This document shows, piece after piece, positions 1-8,733 of a DNA stretch of 64,000 bases. Origin of the DNA: Streptomyces sp. NBC_01454 (GTDB taxonomy: Bacteria; Actinomycetota; Actinomycetes; Streptomycetales; Streptomycetaceae); contig NZ_CP109460.1 of NCBI RefSeq assembly GCF_036227565.1, positions 4,154,001 through 4,218,000 on the forward strand, read 5' to 3'. The notes below the pieces were generated by a model. That model was not told where the DNA came from, searched no databases, and saw only the letters and a list, made by a program, of their open reading frames with translations. The position numbers and the translations under genes were made by a program. Position 1 is the first letter of the stretch, and the number at the start of each line of letters is the position of its first letter.

Positions 1-8
1 AGGGAAGT

Positions 9-29
9 CGGCCGGTTCTTCGCCGGCCG
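9..29 (-). terminator. Hairpin terminator after DinB-fold gene
   Basis: Perfect 7-bp arms (CGGCCGG and CCGGCCG) flank a 7-nt loop. The hairpin lies 9 bp beyond the stop codon of the minus-strand gene that ends at 38. There is no U-tract, as is usual in high-GC actinobacteria. Confidence 0.5.
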
Positions 30-37
30 GGCCGCCG

Positions 38-862
38 CTACGGCGTGACGGCGAAGTTGGCCAGGACCGCGTCGGCCAGCTCGCGGTCCCCGTCGATCTT
101 GATCTGCTCGGCGACGGCCGCCGCACGGACCCGGCCACAGGCCAGCTGGTGGAAGGTGTCCCAGTCCAGGGCGAGCGTCACGGTCGGGCCGAGCGAGACA
201 CTGCCGTCGATCGTGGCGTTGCCCTGGGCGTCGAGACGGACCGTGCGCAGGAACTCCAGTGCCCCGCTGATGTCGAAGACCACTGCCGAATCGGCCGGTG
301 CCTGGGCCCTCTTGGCGACGATGCCGGGCAGCGCCTTCACCAGCAGATCGCGCGTCACATGGGCGCCGGGGGAGTCGAGGTTGCCGGGCTTGCCGAGCAC
401 CCGGCGCAGGTCCTGCTCATGTACCCAGACATCGAATGCCCGCTGCTGGAGGACGAATTCCAGGGAACGGTCCTCACCGAGCGGGCTGCGCACCACGGCG
501 TCCGGCTGACGGGACTCGTTACGCAGCTGCCGGGAGCGGCGGATGACGGTGTACTCGAGTTCGCTGAGCATCTCCGGCGCGGTGTGGTGCCGGCGGACGT
601 CGACCTGCACCTCCATACGCCGCGCCGACTCGCTGCGGACGTGGTAGAGATCGCGCGGCAGCGTGTGGATCGGTCGCGGGTCGCCCAGCATTTCGCATTC
701 CAGGCCGATGACATGGGAGACGACATCGCGCACGGACCATCCTGGCAGGCCCGTCGCCCGGTTCCACTCGCCCTCGACGAGCGGAGTCACCAGCTCGGTT
801 ATCGCTTCTATGGAGTGAGTCCAGGCATCGACGGAGGACTGAAGGCTGGGATGGACGGTCAC
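38..862 (-). CDS. Maleylpyruvate isomerase / DinB-fold family protein
   Basis: A 274-aa cytosolic protein of the actinobacterial maleylpyruvate-isomerase N-terminal family, which has the DinB four-helix fold and is often mycothiol dependent. Helix 1 carries the family motif LPGWSVRDVVSH (residues 39-50). His50 and the later segment WVHEQDLRR (about 146-154, His148) are the expected divalent-metal ligands. The C-terminal 80 residues resemble the SCP2-like half of the family. The start is GTG at 862, with GAGGGG about 4 nt upstream. It is transcribed alone, with a hairpin just after the stop. The substrate cannot be read from the sequence; a role in thiol transfer or detoxification is a family-level guess. 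Confidence 0.8.
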   Translation of the reverse strand: MTVHPSLQSSVDAWTHSIEAITELVTPLVEGEWNRATGLPGWSVRDVVSHVIGLECEMLGDPRPIHTLPRDLYHVRSESARRMEVQVDVRRHHTAPEMLSELEYTVIRRSRQLRNESRQPDAVVRSPLGEDRSLEFVLQQRAFDVWVHEQDLRRVLGKPGNLDSPGAHVTRDLLVKALPGIVAKRAQAPADSAVVFDISGALEFLRTVRLDAQGNATIDGSVSLGPTVTLALDWDTFHQLACGRVRAAAVAEQIKIDGDRELADAVLANFAVTP

Positions 863-1012
863 GGGACCCCTCGGACGGTTCGTACGCGGGCTGCTGTCTG
901 TGCAGTTAAGTTACGCTGCGCACGGGCACCCCGGCAGTGCTTTCGGGTGACCATCGTAGGCCGATGTGCCCCGGCCGCAGAGGGGTGCACCGCGGGGCGG
1001 AACGCCCGCTTC

Positions 1013-1543
1013 TCAGTCCTCGCCGCGCTCCCGCTCCGCCAGCCGGATCACACAGACCGCGATGGCGATGAGCAGCGCCGGATCCGCGTCCTCCCGCACG
1101 ACGCTGACCGCATAGGTGTCCCGCACGGTCAGCCAGCGACGTGAGATGTCGGCGAGCAGCTCCCCCTCGTACTCGACCGCGAACTCCCGGTCGAGGATCT
1201 TGCCGCTGACATCGAGTTCGGTGCCGTCCACCAGCTCGACGCGATAGTGGTTGCGCAGCAGCGAGAGCCGCTTGCGCTTGATCGTGGCCAGCGGCCGGTC
1301 GTCCCGCTCGATGGTCATCGTGTCGCGCAGGCTGAGCATCTTCTTGCGGATGGTGATCAGCACCCGCCGCTCGGGGTCCTTCAGCTCGAAGGTCTCCCGC
1401 AGCCGCAGCGCCTTGCCGTCGACGAGGAAGGCGTGCCGCCCGTGCTCGTCCTCGATCCAGTAGTCGTCACCGATGCCGAAGATGCGATCGCGGACCAGGT
1501 ACTTACGCGAAGGCGGGGCCGGCTCCCCGGGAGATTGCAGCAT
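1013..1543 (-). CDS. LURP-one-related / scramblase-like beta-barrel protein
   Basis: A 176-aa protein of the LURP-one-related (DUF567, Tubby-like) family. After a short Pro-rich N-terminus it has the family pattern RDRIFGIGDDYWIEDE near residue 17, then alternating strands such as FLVDGKALRLRETFEL and repeated charged turns with ITIRKKMLSLRDTMTI. Cellular role is unknown; eukaryotic relatives bind membranes or act as scramblases. I chose ATG 1543 because GGGGGGAA precedes it and because the upstream in-frame ATG (1609) would overlap the divergent thioredoxin-NHL gene at 1608. That leaves a 64-bp divergent promoter region. Confidence 0.75.
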   Translation of the reverse strand: MLQSPGEPAPPSRKYLVRDRIFGIGDDYWIEDEHGRHAFLVDGKALRLRETFELKDPERRVLITIRKKMLSLRDTMTIERDDRPLATIKRKRLSLLRNHYRVELVDGTELDVSGKILDREFAVEYEGELLADISRRWLTVRDTYAVSVVREDADPALLIAIAVCVIRLAERERGED

Positions 1544-1607
1544 GGGTGACGTGTTCCCCCCGGGACCTGCGGAATGCGCACGCACCGGAGTGACGTTGAA
1601 TGTCTCC

Positions 1608-3416
1608 ATGGCTTCCCGTGCACGCGTCCGCGCCCCCGAGCTGATCGGCAAGGGCGGCTGGCTGAACACCGGCAACAAGGATCTGACCCTCTCCGACCTG
1701 CGTGGACGCATTGTCGTCCTGGATTTCTGGACCTTTTGCTGTGTGAACTGTCTGCATGTCCTGGACGAGCTGCGCGCGCTGGAGGAGCGGCACCGCGACA
1801 CGGTCGTGATCATCGGTGTGCACTCCCCGAAGTTCGTGCACGAGGCCGAGCACCAGGCGGTCGTGGACGCCGTCGAGCGCTATGAGGTGGAGCACCCGGT
1901 CCTCGACGACCCCGAGCTCGCCACCTGGAAGCAGTACGCGGTCCGGGCCTGGCCGACGCTCGTGGTGATCGACCCCGAGGGTTATGTCGTCGCCCAGCAC
2001 GCCGGCGAGGGACATGCGCACGCCATCGAGAAGCTGGTCGAGGAGCTGGAGGCCGCGCACACGGCGAAGGGCACGCTGCGCCGCGGCGACGGCCCCTACG
2101 TACCGCCGGAGCCGGTCGCCACCGATCTGCGCTTCCCCGGCAAGGCGGTCCGGCTGCCGCACGGCGGCTTCCTGGTGTCGGACACCACCCGCCATCAGCT
2201 GGTGGAGCTGGCGGCGGACGGCGAGCAGGTGCTGCGCCGGATCGGCTCCGGTGAGCGCGGGCTGACCCCGGACTCCTTCAACGAGCCGCAGGGCCTGGCG
2301 CTGCTGCCCGACGGCACGGTGGCCGTGGCGGACACGGTCAACCACGCCCTGCGCGTCTTCGACCCCGAGAGCGGCACGCTGGAGACGGTGGCCGGCACCG
2401 GCACGCAGTGGTGGCAGGGCTCGCCGACCTCGGGTCCGGCCCGTGAGGTGGCGCTCTCCTCGCCGTGGGACCTCGCCTGGTGGCGGGACCGGCTGTGGAT
2501 TGCGATGGCCGGGGTGCACCAGCTGTGGACCTACGACCCGGCCACCGGCACGGTCGAGGTCGCGGCCGGCACGACCAACGAGGGCCTGGTGGACGGCCCG
2601 GCCGCCGAGGCCTGGTTCGCCCAGCCGTCCGGGCTCGCGGCGTCCGGCGAGCGGCTGTGGGTCGCCGACTCCGAGACCAGCGCGGTGCGCTGGGTGGAGC
2701 CCGACGAAACGGGCGACGGCTATGTCGTCCGCACCGCCGCCGGCACCGGCCTCTTCGACTTCGGGCACCGCGACGGCCCCGCCGGCCAGGCGCTGTTGCA
2801 GCATCCGCTGGGCGTGACCGCGCTGCCCGACGGCTCGGTGGCCGTCGCGGACACCTACAACCACGCGCTGCGCCGCTTCGATCCCGCGAGCGGTGAGGTG
2901 ACGACGCTGGCGACGGATCTGCGGGAGCCGTCCGCCGCGGTGCTGGCCGGCGACGACATCGTGGTCGTGGAGTCGGCCCGGCACCGGCTGACCCGGCTGC
3001 GGCTGCCCGAGGAGGCGGTGCGGGTCGAGGCGGTGGCGCACCACACCCGGCGCGCGGCCACCCGGGTCGCCCCGGGGGCGCTGCGGCTGGAGGTGGTCTT
3101 CCAGGCTCCCGCGGGCCAGAAGCTCGACACCCGCTACGGCCCGTCGACGCGGCTGCTGGTCAGCGCGACCCCGCCGGAGCTGCTCGCCGAGGGCGCGGGC
3201 GCGGGTACCGACCTCGCCCGCGACCTGGTGCTCGCGGACGGCGTGACCGAGGGGGTGCTGCATGTCTCGGCGATGGCCGCGTCCTGCGATGACGCCCCGG
3301 ACATCGAGTACCCCGCCTGCCATGTGCACCAGCAGGACTGGGGCGTTCCGGTGGAGATCTCCGACGGCGGGGCGGCCCGGCTGGGGCTGGTCCTCGCGGG
3401 GCTGGACGCGGAGTAG
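1608..3416 (+). CDS. Thioredoxin-domain NHL-repeat protein (NHLRC2-like)
   Basis: A 602-aa cytosolic protein. Residues 1 to about 160 are a TlpA/thioredoxin-like domain with the redox motif FCCVNC (residues 43-48; the catalytic pair is Cys45 and Cys48, with Cys44 adjacent). Residues about 170-520 are NHL repeats forming a beta-propeller, seen as recurring LPDGTVAVADTVNHALR-type blades. The C-terminal about 90 residues form a beta-rich cap containing two further cysteines. This order matches NHLRC2-type proteins. The function in bacteria is not established; redox sensing or a scaffold role is inference. The start ATG 1608 begins right at the family N-terminus; an earlier in-frame ATG (1473) would run through the divergent gene. 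A hairpin follows the stop. Confidence 0.85.
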   Translation: MASRARVRAPELIGKGGWLNTGNKDLTLSDLRGRIVVLDFWTFCCVNCLHVLDELRALEERHRDTVVIIGVHSPKFVHEAEHQAVVDAVERYEVEHPVLDDPELATWKQYAVRAWPTLVVIDPEGYVVAQHAGEGHAHAIEKLVEELEAAHTAKGTLRRGDGPYVPPEPVATDLRFPGKAVRLPHGGFLVSDTTRHQLVELAADGEQVLRRIGSGERGLTPDSFNEPQGLALLPDGTVAVADTVNHALRVFDPESGTLETVAGTGTQWWQGSPTSGPAREVALSSPWDLAWWRDRLWIAMAGVHQLWTYDPATGTVEVAAGTTNEGLVDGPAAEAWFAQPSGLAASGERLWVADSETSAVRWVEPDETGDGYVVRTAAGTGLFDFGHRDGPAGQALLQHPLGVTALPDGSVAVADTYNHALRRFDPASGEVTTLATDLREPSAAVLAGDDIVVVESARHRLTRLRLPEEAVRVEAVAHHTRRAATRVAPGALRLEVVFQAPAGQKLDTRYGPSTRLLVSATPPELLAEGAGAGTDLARDLVLADGVTEGVLHVSAMAASCDDAPDIEYPACHVHQQDWGVPVEISDGGAARLGLVLAGLDAE

Positions 3417-3422
3417 CCGCGG

Positions 3423-3455
3423 GGCCGCCCGGGCCGGTCACCGGGCCGGGCGGCC
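3423..3455. terminator. Bidirectional hairpin between convergent genes
   Basis: 15-nt arms with one mismatch flank the loop TCA. The hairpin sits between the stop of the thioredoxin-NHL gene (3416) and the stop of the convergent DUF4232 gene (3497), so it could serve both. Confidence 0.6.
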
Positions 3456-3496
3456 GTCCGGTCGCTGTGCCGCCGATCGCTACCCGTCGCCGGCCG

Positions 3497-4165
3497 CTAC
3501 TTGCCGACGCCCGCCGCCAGCTCGGCACCGTGGACGCTCGACGTCCAGTTGGTGACCTTGGTCTTGCCGACGGAGACGTGCAGCCGCTTCTCCGCGAAGT
3601 TGACGGTGACCGGGCCGTGGGTGACGGAGCTCGCCGAGACACCCATGAAGTCGATGGTCACCGACTTCTGCCCGGTGCCCTTGGCGGCCGCGGTGTTGGT
3701 GGGGAGGACCGCGTAGGCGTAGCCGTGGGCCGGCACGGTGAGGCGGGTGCCGTCGAGGTGACCGGGCGTGCCCTGCAGCAGCGGCAGCGCGGCCTTGGCG
3801 TTGTTGAAGCGCAGCAGCGGGGCATTGTACAGCTTGCAGTCGCGGGCGGTGGTGTTCTTGAACTTCACCGTGACGTGGCCGGCGGGGCCGCTCTGCTGGG
3901 AGAACGTGACCTTGTAGGTGCTCGGGTAGCAGTCGGGCACCCGCCGCGAGGCCGCCGTCCCCGCGCCCACTCCTGCCGCGCCGCCGCCGATGACCTTGCG
4001 CTTCTTGCTCTTGGAGGACGACCAGGACGACGAGGACGACTTCTTCGACTTCTTCGTCCGCTTCGACGAGTGACTGTTGCAGCCGGTCAGCGCGAGCGAG
4101 CCGGCCAGTCCGAGTGCCAGCGCGGCATACGCGGCGGAGCGAGGGCGGGAACGGCGTGCGGTCAT
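3497..4165 (-). CDS. DUF4232 lipoprotein
   Basis: A 222-aa exported lipoprotein. An Arg-rich n-region and hydrophobic core are followed by the lipobox LTGC (about residues 26-29). Then comes an unusual Ser/Lys-rich linker (about 30-57) and a Gly/Ala hinge. The C-terminal about 135 residues are the all-beta DUF4232 domain of actinobacterial surface proteins, with two cysteines (PDCYPS and ARDCKLY) that could form a disulfide. Function is unknown. A paralogue lies immediately upstream on the same strand (4459-5262), separated by a strong hairpin, so the two are probably independent transcripts. Confidence 0.8.
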   Translation of the reverse strand: MTARRSRPRSAAYAALALGLAGSLALTGCNSHSSKRTKKSKKSSSSSWSSSKSKKRKVIGGGAAGVGAGTAASRRVPDCYPSTYKVTFSQQSGPAGHVTVKFKNTTARDCKLYNAPLLRFNNAKAALPLLQGTPGHLDGTRLTVPAHGYAYAVLPTNTAAAKGTGQKSVTIDFMGVSASSVTHGPVTVNFAEKRLHVSVGKTKVTNWTSSVHGAELAAGVGK

Positions 4166-4385
4166 GGGTGGGTCCCCCCGTGGAGTGCTGCGGTGTCAGC
4201 GAGGCGCGTCTGTCATGGCACGGCCACGATATCCATAGCCGGTGGATGCGCCAGGGCAGGTGCGCCGCCCGCCCGGGCGATCTGGCGCCATAGCAGGTCA
4301 GATGGGGCGTCGTGGGCGTGAAGAGGCCCCGGAGAGAGGGTGAAGATCAGTGCGCGGAGGGGACGGGAGGGCCCCGGACGCGGCA

Positions 4386-4417
4386 CAGGGCGCCCGCTGG
4401 GGGTTGCGGGCGCCCTG
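4386..4417 (-). terminator. Perfect 12-bp hairpin terminator
   Basis: Twelve-bp perfect arms (CAGGGCGCCCGC and GCGGGCGCCCTG) flank an 8-nt loop. It lies 41 bp downstream of the stop of the DUF4232 gene ending at 4459, on the minus strand. Confidence 0.7.
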
Positions 4418-4458
4418 AGTCAGGGGTGGCTCACCGGAGGTGGCTCCTCAACGGTGGC

Positions 4459-5262
4459 TCACCAGGCCGTCGCCTCGCTCAGGTCCGCGCGCCAGTACGT
4501 CACCCAGGCGCTGTCGTCGACGTATGCCGCGCCGCCGGGGAGCTCCACGGCCGTCGGGCCGCCGATGCTGCCCTTGCCGTCTCGGCCGGGGAGGCTGACG
4601 GACAGTGAGGTCATCATGCGGCCGTGGCGGCCGGAACCGTCGGCGGACGAGGTCAGCACGCCCGCATAACCGGACGCGCCGGGGGCGAGGGTGACCACGG
4701 CCTGCGGCTTGCTGGCCGGCAGCGCGGGGAGCGGCGACGGTGCGTCGTCGAAACGGAGGTCGGGGGAGAAGTGGAGGTCGCAGGGGGCGCCGGAGGTGTT
4801 GGTGGCCGTCAGCAGCAGATGGTTGACCGGCCGGGTCAGCACGGTGGCCGCGATGCGGACCTTCGCGGCGTCGCAGGCGGTGTGCCCGACGGTGGCGTTG
4901 CCGCCGCGGCCCGCACCGCGGGTGCCGAGCGTGCGGCCGGCCACGCCCGCTTCCGCTCCGTTGCCGACGTGCCCTGATGCCGTCCGCTCTTCCCGTCCGC
5001 TGTTGGTCTGCAGGCCGCCCGGCGTGGCGGCACCGCCCTCCCGGGCCACCGGGACGGCCTCCTGGGGCCGCGGGTGGAACGGCTTGGCGGCGCTGGTCTG
5101 GAGCGGGTTGTCCTGGCCGCCGCAGGCGGTGAGGGTGAGCGCGGCGACGCCGGTCAGCCCGGCCGCGGCGATCCGCAGCGTACGGCGGCGGACGGTCCGT
5201 GCCCGGGCAGGGCCACCGGTAGCAGTCCCGGGGACGGTCTCGGATCGGGTGTGGCTGTCCAT
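4459..5262 (-). CDS. DUF4232 lipoprotein (second copy)
   Basis: A 267-aa lipoprotein. Arg-rich positive residues (VRRRTLR) are followed by a hydrophobic core and the lipobox LTAC. A low-complexity Gly/Thr/Glu linker follows, then the DUF4232 domain over the last about 150 residues with the paired cysteines (HTACDAAK and GAPCDLHF). ATG 5262 is chosen because GGGGGAG lies at good spacing; the upstream in-frame ATG at 5295 has no better signal. Downstream is a perfect hairpin. Upstream, 91-119 nt from the start codon, are three 7-bp direct repeats with 11-bp period next to a SARP regulator gene, so SARP control of this gene is a testable inference. The biochemical role is unknown. Confidence 0.8.
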   Translation of the reverse strand: MDSHTRSETVPGTATGGPARARTVRRRTLRIAAAGLTGVAALTLTACGGQDNPLQTSAAKPFHPRPQEAVPVAREGGAATPGGLQTNSGREERTASGHVGNGAEAGVAGRTLGTRGAGRGGNATVGHTACDAAKVRIAATVLTRPVNHLLLTATNTSGAPCDLHFSPDLRFDDAPSPLPALPASKPQAVVTLAPGASGYAGVLTSSADGSGRHGRMMTSLSVSLPGRDGKGSIGGPTAVELPGGAAYVDDSAWVTYWRADLSEATAW

Positions 5263-5352
5263 GTCGGTCTCCCCCGGTTCGGTGGCCCGCACCATCTCTG
5301 CGGTCCGGCCGGGGTCTCCCCCGCGGCCTGGTCACCAGAGTGCCGTCGGCCG

Positions 5353-5381
5353 CTGGCGTGCCACTAACGTGCGCCTAACGT
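5353..5381 (-). promoter_or_regulatory. Three 11-bp-spaced heptamers, candidate SARP operator
   Basis: Read on the minus strand, ACGTTAG occurs twice exactly 11 bp apart (5375-5381 and 5364-5370). A third, 5-of-7 match ACGCCAG sits another 11 bp on (5353-5359). Direct heptamers with one-helical-turn spacing just upstream of the -10 are the known binding geometry for AfsR/DnrI-type SARPs. A weak -10 candidate (CACTCT, minus strand) lies near 5336-5341. The array precedes the DUF4232 gene and lies directly after the SARP gene. Confidence 0.55.
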
Positions 5382-5394
5382 CCCCGCGGGGACG
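5379..5394 (-). terminator. GC palindrome after SARP gene
   Basis: A perfect 16-bp palindrome (CGTCCCCGCGGGGACG) begins about 15 bp beyond the SARP stop codon on the minus strand. It could form a short hairpin terminator. Its distal end touches the heptamer array that precedes the DUF4232 gene. Confidence 0.4.
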
Positions 5395-5408
5395 GGCCCG
5401 GGCACGGC

Positions 5409-7436
5409 TCAGCCGCGCCCGCCGCTCCCGTCACCCGTACCGCTCCCGTCCGCTTCCCCTCTCTCGCCGCGCCCGCCGCTCCCGCCGCTCTCCCCATGGG
5501 TGTCCCGTGCGAACAACTGCGTCAGGGTGCTGATGGTGTAGACGTCGGTGGCCTCTTCGTCCACCAGATGCATCTCCGCGAGCCGGTCCAGGCCGTCCTG
5601 GGTGCGCTCCTGGTCGTACCCGGCGAGCGCCGCCGCCGCCGAGGCGTTGAGGTGTCCGTCCGAGGTCGTCGCGAGCGCGCTGAGCAGCCGGGCGTCATCC
5701 GCCGACAGCCGGGCCACGGACATCCGCAGCGCCGCCGCGACCCCGGTGTCCTCCGCCGACAGCAGCGCCAGCCGCCGCCGTTCGTCGTGCAGCGCCGCGG
5801 CCAGCCGGGCCAGCCGCCAGCGCGGCCGGGCGGTCAGCTGGGCGGCCGCGGCCCGCAGCGCCAGCGGCAGTCCGTCGCACAGGTCGACCAGTTCGCGCGC
5901 GGCGGCCGGGTCCTCGGCGACCCGGTCCGGGCCGAGCATCGCGCCGAGCAGCGCCGCGCCCTCCTCGTGGCCGAGCGCCTGGAGGCCGACCGGCCGGGCG
6001 CAGTCGGTGGCGACCAGACCGTCGAGGCGGCTGCGGCTGGTGACGACCGTGGCGCAGTGCGGGCCACCGGGCAGCAGCGGCCGTACCTGCGCCGAACTGC
6101 GCGCGTTGTCGAGGACGACCAGCAGCCGGCGCTCGGCGACCAGCGAGCGGAACAGCGCCGAGGCGGCCTGGGCGGAGCCGGGCACCCGCTCCGGCGGGGT
6201 GCCCAGCGCCAGCAGGAAGTCGCGCAGGATCTCGGCGGGCGGCGCCTCGTCGCCCTCGCCGAAGCCGCGCAGATCGGCGAAGAGCTGGCCGTCGGGGAAG
6301 GCCCCGGCGTGCAGATGCGCCCACTGCACTGCGCAGGCCGTCTTGCCGACACCGGCCGGCCCCGCCACCACCGCGAGCGGGCTCTCACCGGTCGTGCGGT
6401 CGGTCAACGCCTCGGTCAGCGCGGTGAGTTGGTCATCCCGGCCCAGGAAGCGGGCCGGTGGACGGGGCAGCAGCCGGGGTGCGGCACCGGCCCGCGGGCC
6501 CGGCCCGTTCGTGGCACCCGCCCGCGCACCGGCGTGCGCCTGCGTGCCGGTGTCCCCGGGGGCCGCCGGCCGCGGCTCCTCCGCGGCGGGACGCGCCCCG
6601 CCGCCCGTCGCGGAACGAGGCCCTCCGGCGGACTCGCCACCGGAAGCGCCCGCCCCGCCCGAGGGCTTGGCCGCGGCCTTGCGCACCTGGCCGGCCGCCT
6701 CCGCCCGCAGGATCTCCTCGTAGGCGCCGCGCAGCCGCTCGCCGGGGTCGACGCCCAGTTCCTCGCTGAGCAGCCGCCGGGTGCGATGGAACCACTCCAG
6801 CGCATCGGACTGCCGCCCCGTACGGAACAGCGCCCGCATCAGCCCGGCGATCAGGCCTTCCCGCAACGGGTGGTTGACGGCGGCGGAGTAGAGGATCGCG
6901 GCCGCCTGCTCGTGCTCGCCGAGCGCGCCGTACGCCCGCCCGAGCGCCTCCACGGCCGTCAGCCGGCGCTCCTCCAGCGCGTGCGCGGCGGCCGCGAACG
7001 GCGGGCTGGTGACCGTGCCGGTCAGTGCGGGGCCCCGCCACAGTCCCAGCGCCTCGCGCAGCAGGGGTACGGCATCGGCCGGCGCGGCCTCGGGCCGGGC
7101 CAGGGTCACCAGCTCACCGAACCGGTGGGAGTCGATCAGCTCCTCCGGCAGCCGCAGCAGATAGGCGGAGCCGTGCGTGGTCAGCTCGACGCCGTAGGCC
7201 TCCGCACCGCCCTCGGCGAGCGTGGCGCGCAGCCGTGAGACGTGCCCCTGGACGACCGTACGGGCATGCTCCGGCGGCTCGTCCTCCCACAAGGAGTCGA
7301 TCAACTGCTCCAGGGGAACGGTGGTGTTGGGCTGCAGCAACAGCAGCGCGAGCACACTGCGCCGTTTGGCGGGCCCGAGCGACAGCTCCGCGGAGCCGGT
7401 CGTCACGGCGATCGGGCCGAGCAGGGAGAAGTCCAA
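5409..7436 (-). CDS. AfsR/SARP-family regulator with NB-ARC ATPase domain
   Basis: A 675-aa transcription factor. Order of domains: OmpR-like winged helix (residues 1-95), bacterial transcriptional activation domain BTAD (about 100-245), Pro/Ala/Gly linker (250-325), then an NB-ARC/STAND ATPase with P-loop GPAGVGKT (359-366) and a Walker-B-like LLVVLDNARSS. It ends in a Gly/Ser/Glu-rich tail and lacks the C-terminal TPR array of full-length AfsR (about 990 aa). The start is TTG at 7436, one base after the TGA of the upstream M18 aminopeptidase, with the Shine-Dalgarno GGAGGG inside that gene, so translation is probably coupled. It likely activates a nearby or global regulon; the heptamer array at 5353-5381 is the obvious local target. 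Confidence 0.88.
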   Translation of the reverse strand: MDFSLLGPIAVTTGSAELSLGPAKRRSVLALLLLQPNTTVPLEQLIDSLWEDEPPEHARTVVQGHVSRLRATLAEGGAEAYGVELTTHGSAYLLRLPEELIDSHRFGELVTLARPEAAPADAVPLLREALGLWRGPALTGTVTSPPFAAAAHALEERRLTAVEALGRAYGALGEHEQAAAILYSAAVNHPLREGLIAGLMRALFRTGRQSDALEWFHRTRRLLSEELGVDPGERLRGAYEEILRAEAAGQVRKAAAKPSGGAGASGGESAGGPRSATGGGARPAAEEPRPAAPGDTGTQAHAGARAGATNGPGPRAGAAPRLLPRPPARFLGRDDQLTALTEALTDRTTGESPLAVVAGPAGVGKTACAVQWAHLHAGAFPDGQLFADLRGFGEGDEAPPAEILRDFLLALGTPPERVPGSAQAASALFRSLVAERRLLVVLDNARSSAQVRPLLPGGPHCATVVTSRSRLDGLVATDCARPVGLQALGHEEGAALLGAMLGPDRVAEDPAAARELVDLCDGLPLALRAAAAQLTARPRWRLARLAAALHDERRRLALLSAEDTGVAAALRMSVARLSADDARLLSALATTSDGHLNASAAAALAGYDQERTQDGLDRLAEMHLVDEEATDVYTISTLTQLFARDTHGESGGSGGRGERGEADGSGTGDGSGGRG

Positions 7437-7437
7437 C

Positions 7438-8733
7438 TCAGCCCTCCAGGAAGGCCGTCAGGGCGTTCGCCAGCAGGTACGGGTCCTCAGCACCGCACAG
7501 CTCACGCGCCGAATGCATGGAAAGGATCGCCACTCCGATGTCGACCGTTGCGATGCCGTGCCGGGCCGCGGTGATCGGCCCGATGGTGGTCCCGCACGGC
7601 ATCGAGTTGTTGGACACGAAGCTCTGCCACGGCACCCCGGCCCGCTCGCAGGCCGCCGCGAAGACGGCCCGTCCGCTGCCGTCCGTCGCATAGCGCTGAT
7701 TGACGTTGACCTTGAGGATCGGCCCGCCGTTGGGCATCGGGTGGTGCCCTGGCTCGTGCCGCTCGCTGTAGTTGGGGTGGACGGCGTGCCCGGTGTCGGA
7801 GGACAGACAGAGGGTCCCGGCGAAGGCCCGGGCACGGTCCTCGTACGAGCCGCCGCGGGCGAAGACCGAGCGCTCCAGCACCGTGCCGAGCAGCGGGCCG
7901 TCGGCGCCGGTGTCGGACTGGCTGCCGTTCTCCTCGTGGTCGAAGGCGGCCAGCACCGGAATGCCGGGCAGCTCGCCGCCGCCGGCCGCGGCGGCGGCCA
8001 GCGCGGCCGTACCGGCGTGCACGGACAGCAGGTTGTCCATCCGTGGACCGGCCAGCAGCTCCTGGTCGCGGCCCAGATAGGCGGGCGCCTCGATGCTGTG
8101 CACCATCAGGTCCCACCCCTTGATGTCGTCGGCCGGGACGCCGGTCTCCTCGGCGACGAAGGAGATCAGATCGCCCTCGGCCACCGCGCCCAGGCCCCAG
8201 ATCGGCGTCATGTGGCGCTGCTTGTCGAGCTTGAGGCCGTCGGAATTCACCGAGCGGTCGAGGTGCACGGCCAGCTGTGGAACCCGCAGCAGCGCCCGGT
8301 CGACCTGGACGAGCCGGTGGCTGCCGTCCGCCAGCGTCACCCGCCCGCTGAGCCCCAGATCGCGGTCGAGCCAGGTGTTGAGCAGGGTGCCGCCGTAGAT
8401 CTCGACGGCGATCTGCCGCCAGCCGCGGGAACCGGTGTCCGGAATCGGCTTGACCCGCAAATTGGGAGAGTCGGTGTGAGCCCCGACAATTCGGTACGGA
8501 GTCGACGCGCTTGCGCCCTCGGGCACGTACCAGGCGATGATCGCTCCGCCGCGCAGCACATACTTCCCGCCGCTCGTGCCGTCCCACTCGTCGACCTCGG
8601 CGACCTGGTGGAAACCGGCCTTCTCCAGCCGCTCCGCCGCATTCGCCACCGCGTGGTAGGGGGACGGACTGGCGGCGAGGAAGGACATGAGGTCGTCGGT
8701 GTGGCCGCGATCGAAGCGGGCGGAGTTGGTCAT
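7438..8733 (-). CDS. M18-family aspartyl-type aminopeptidase
   Basis: A 431-aa cytosolic metallo-aminopeptidase that removes N-terminal acidic residues from peptides, with two metal ions per active site. Diagnostic motifs are visible: GAHTDSPNLR (metal ligand His86 and Asp88), FDHEENGS (acidic catalytic and metal residues), SSDTGHAVHPNY, and the C-terminal SMHSARELCG segment with the last His ligand. Length is normal for the family. The start at ATG 8733 aligns with the family N-terminus; upstream in-frame sequence is not conserved-looking. It is the first gene of a two-gene unit with the SARP regulator. Confidence 0.93.
   Translation of the reverse strand: MTNSARFDRGHTDDLMSFLAASPSPYHAVANAAERLEKAGFHQVAEVDEWDGTSGGKYVLRGGAIIAWYVPEGASASTPYRIVGAHTDSPNLRVKPIPDTGSRGWRQIAVEIYGGTLLNTWLDRDLGLSGRVTLADGSHRLVQVDRALLRVPQLAVHLDRSVNSDGLKLDKQRHMTPIWGLGAVAEGDLISFVAEETGVPADDIKGWDLMVHSIEAPAYLGRDQELLAGPRMDNLLSVHAGTAALAAAAAGGGELPGIPVLAAFDHEENGSQSDTGADGPLLGTVLERSVFARGGSYEDRARAFAGTLCLSSDTGHAVHPNYSERHEPGHHPMPNGGPILKVNVNQRYATDGSGRAVFAAACERAGVPWQSFVSNNSMPCGTTIGPITAARHGIATVDIGVAILSMHSARELCGAEDPYLLANALTAFLEG

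Noticed and set aside
1503..3329. Long antisense frame opposite the thioredoxin-NHL gene
   Set aside because: Shadow of the coding strand; no family pattern, and the plus strand has clear CVNC and NHL repeats.
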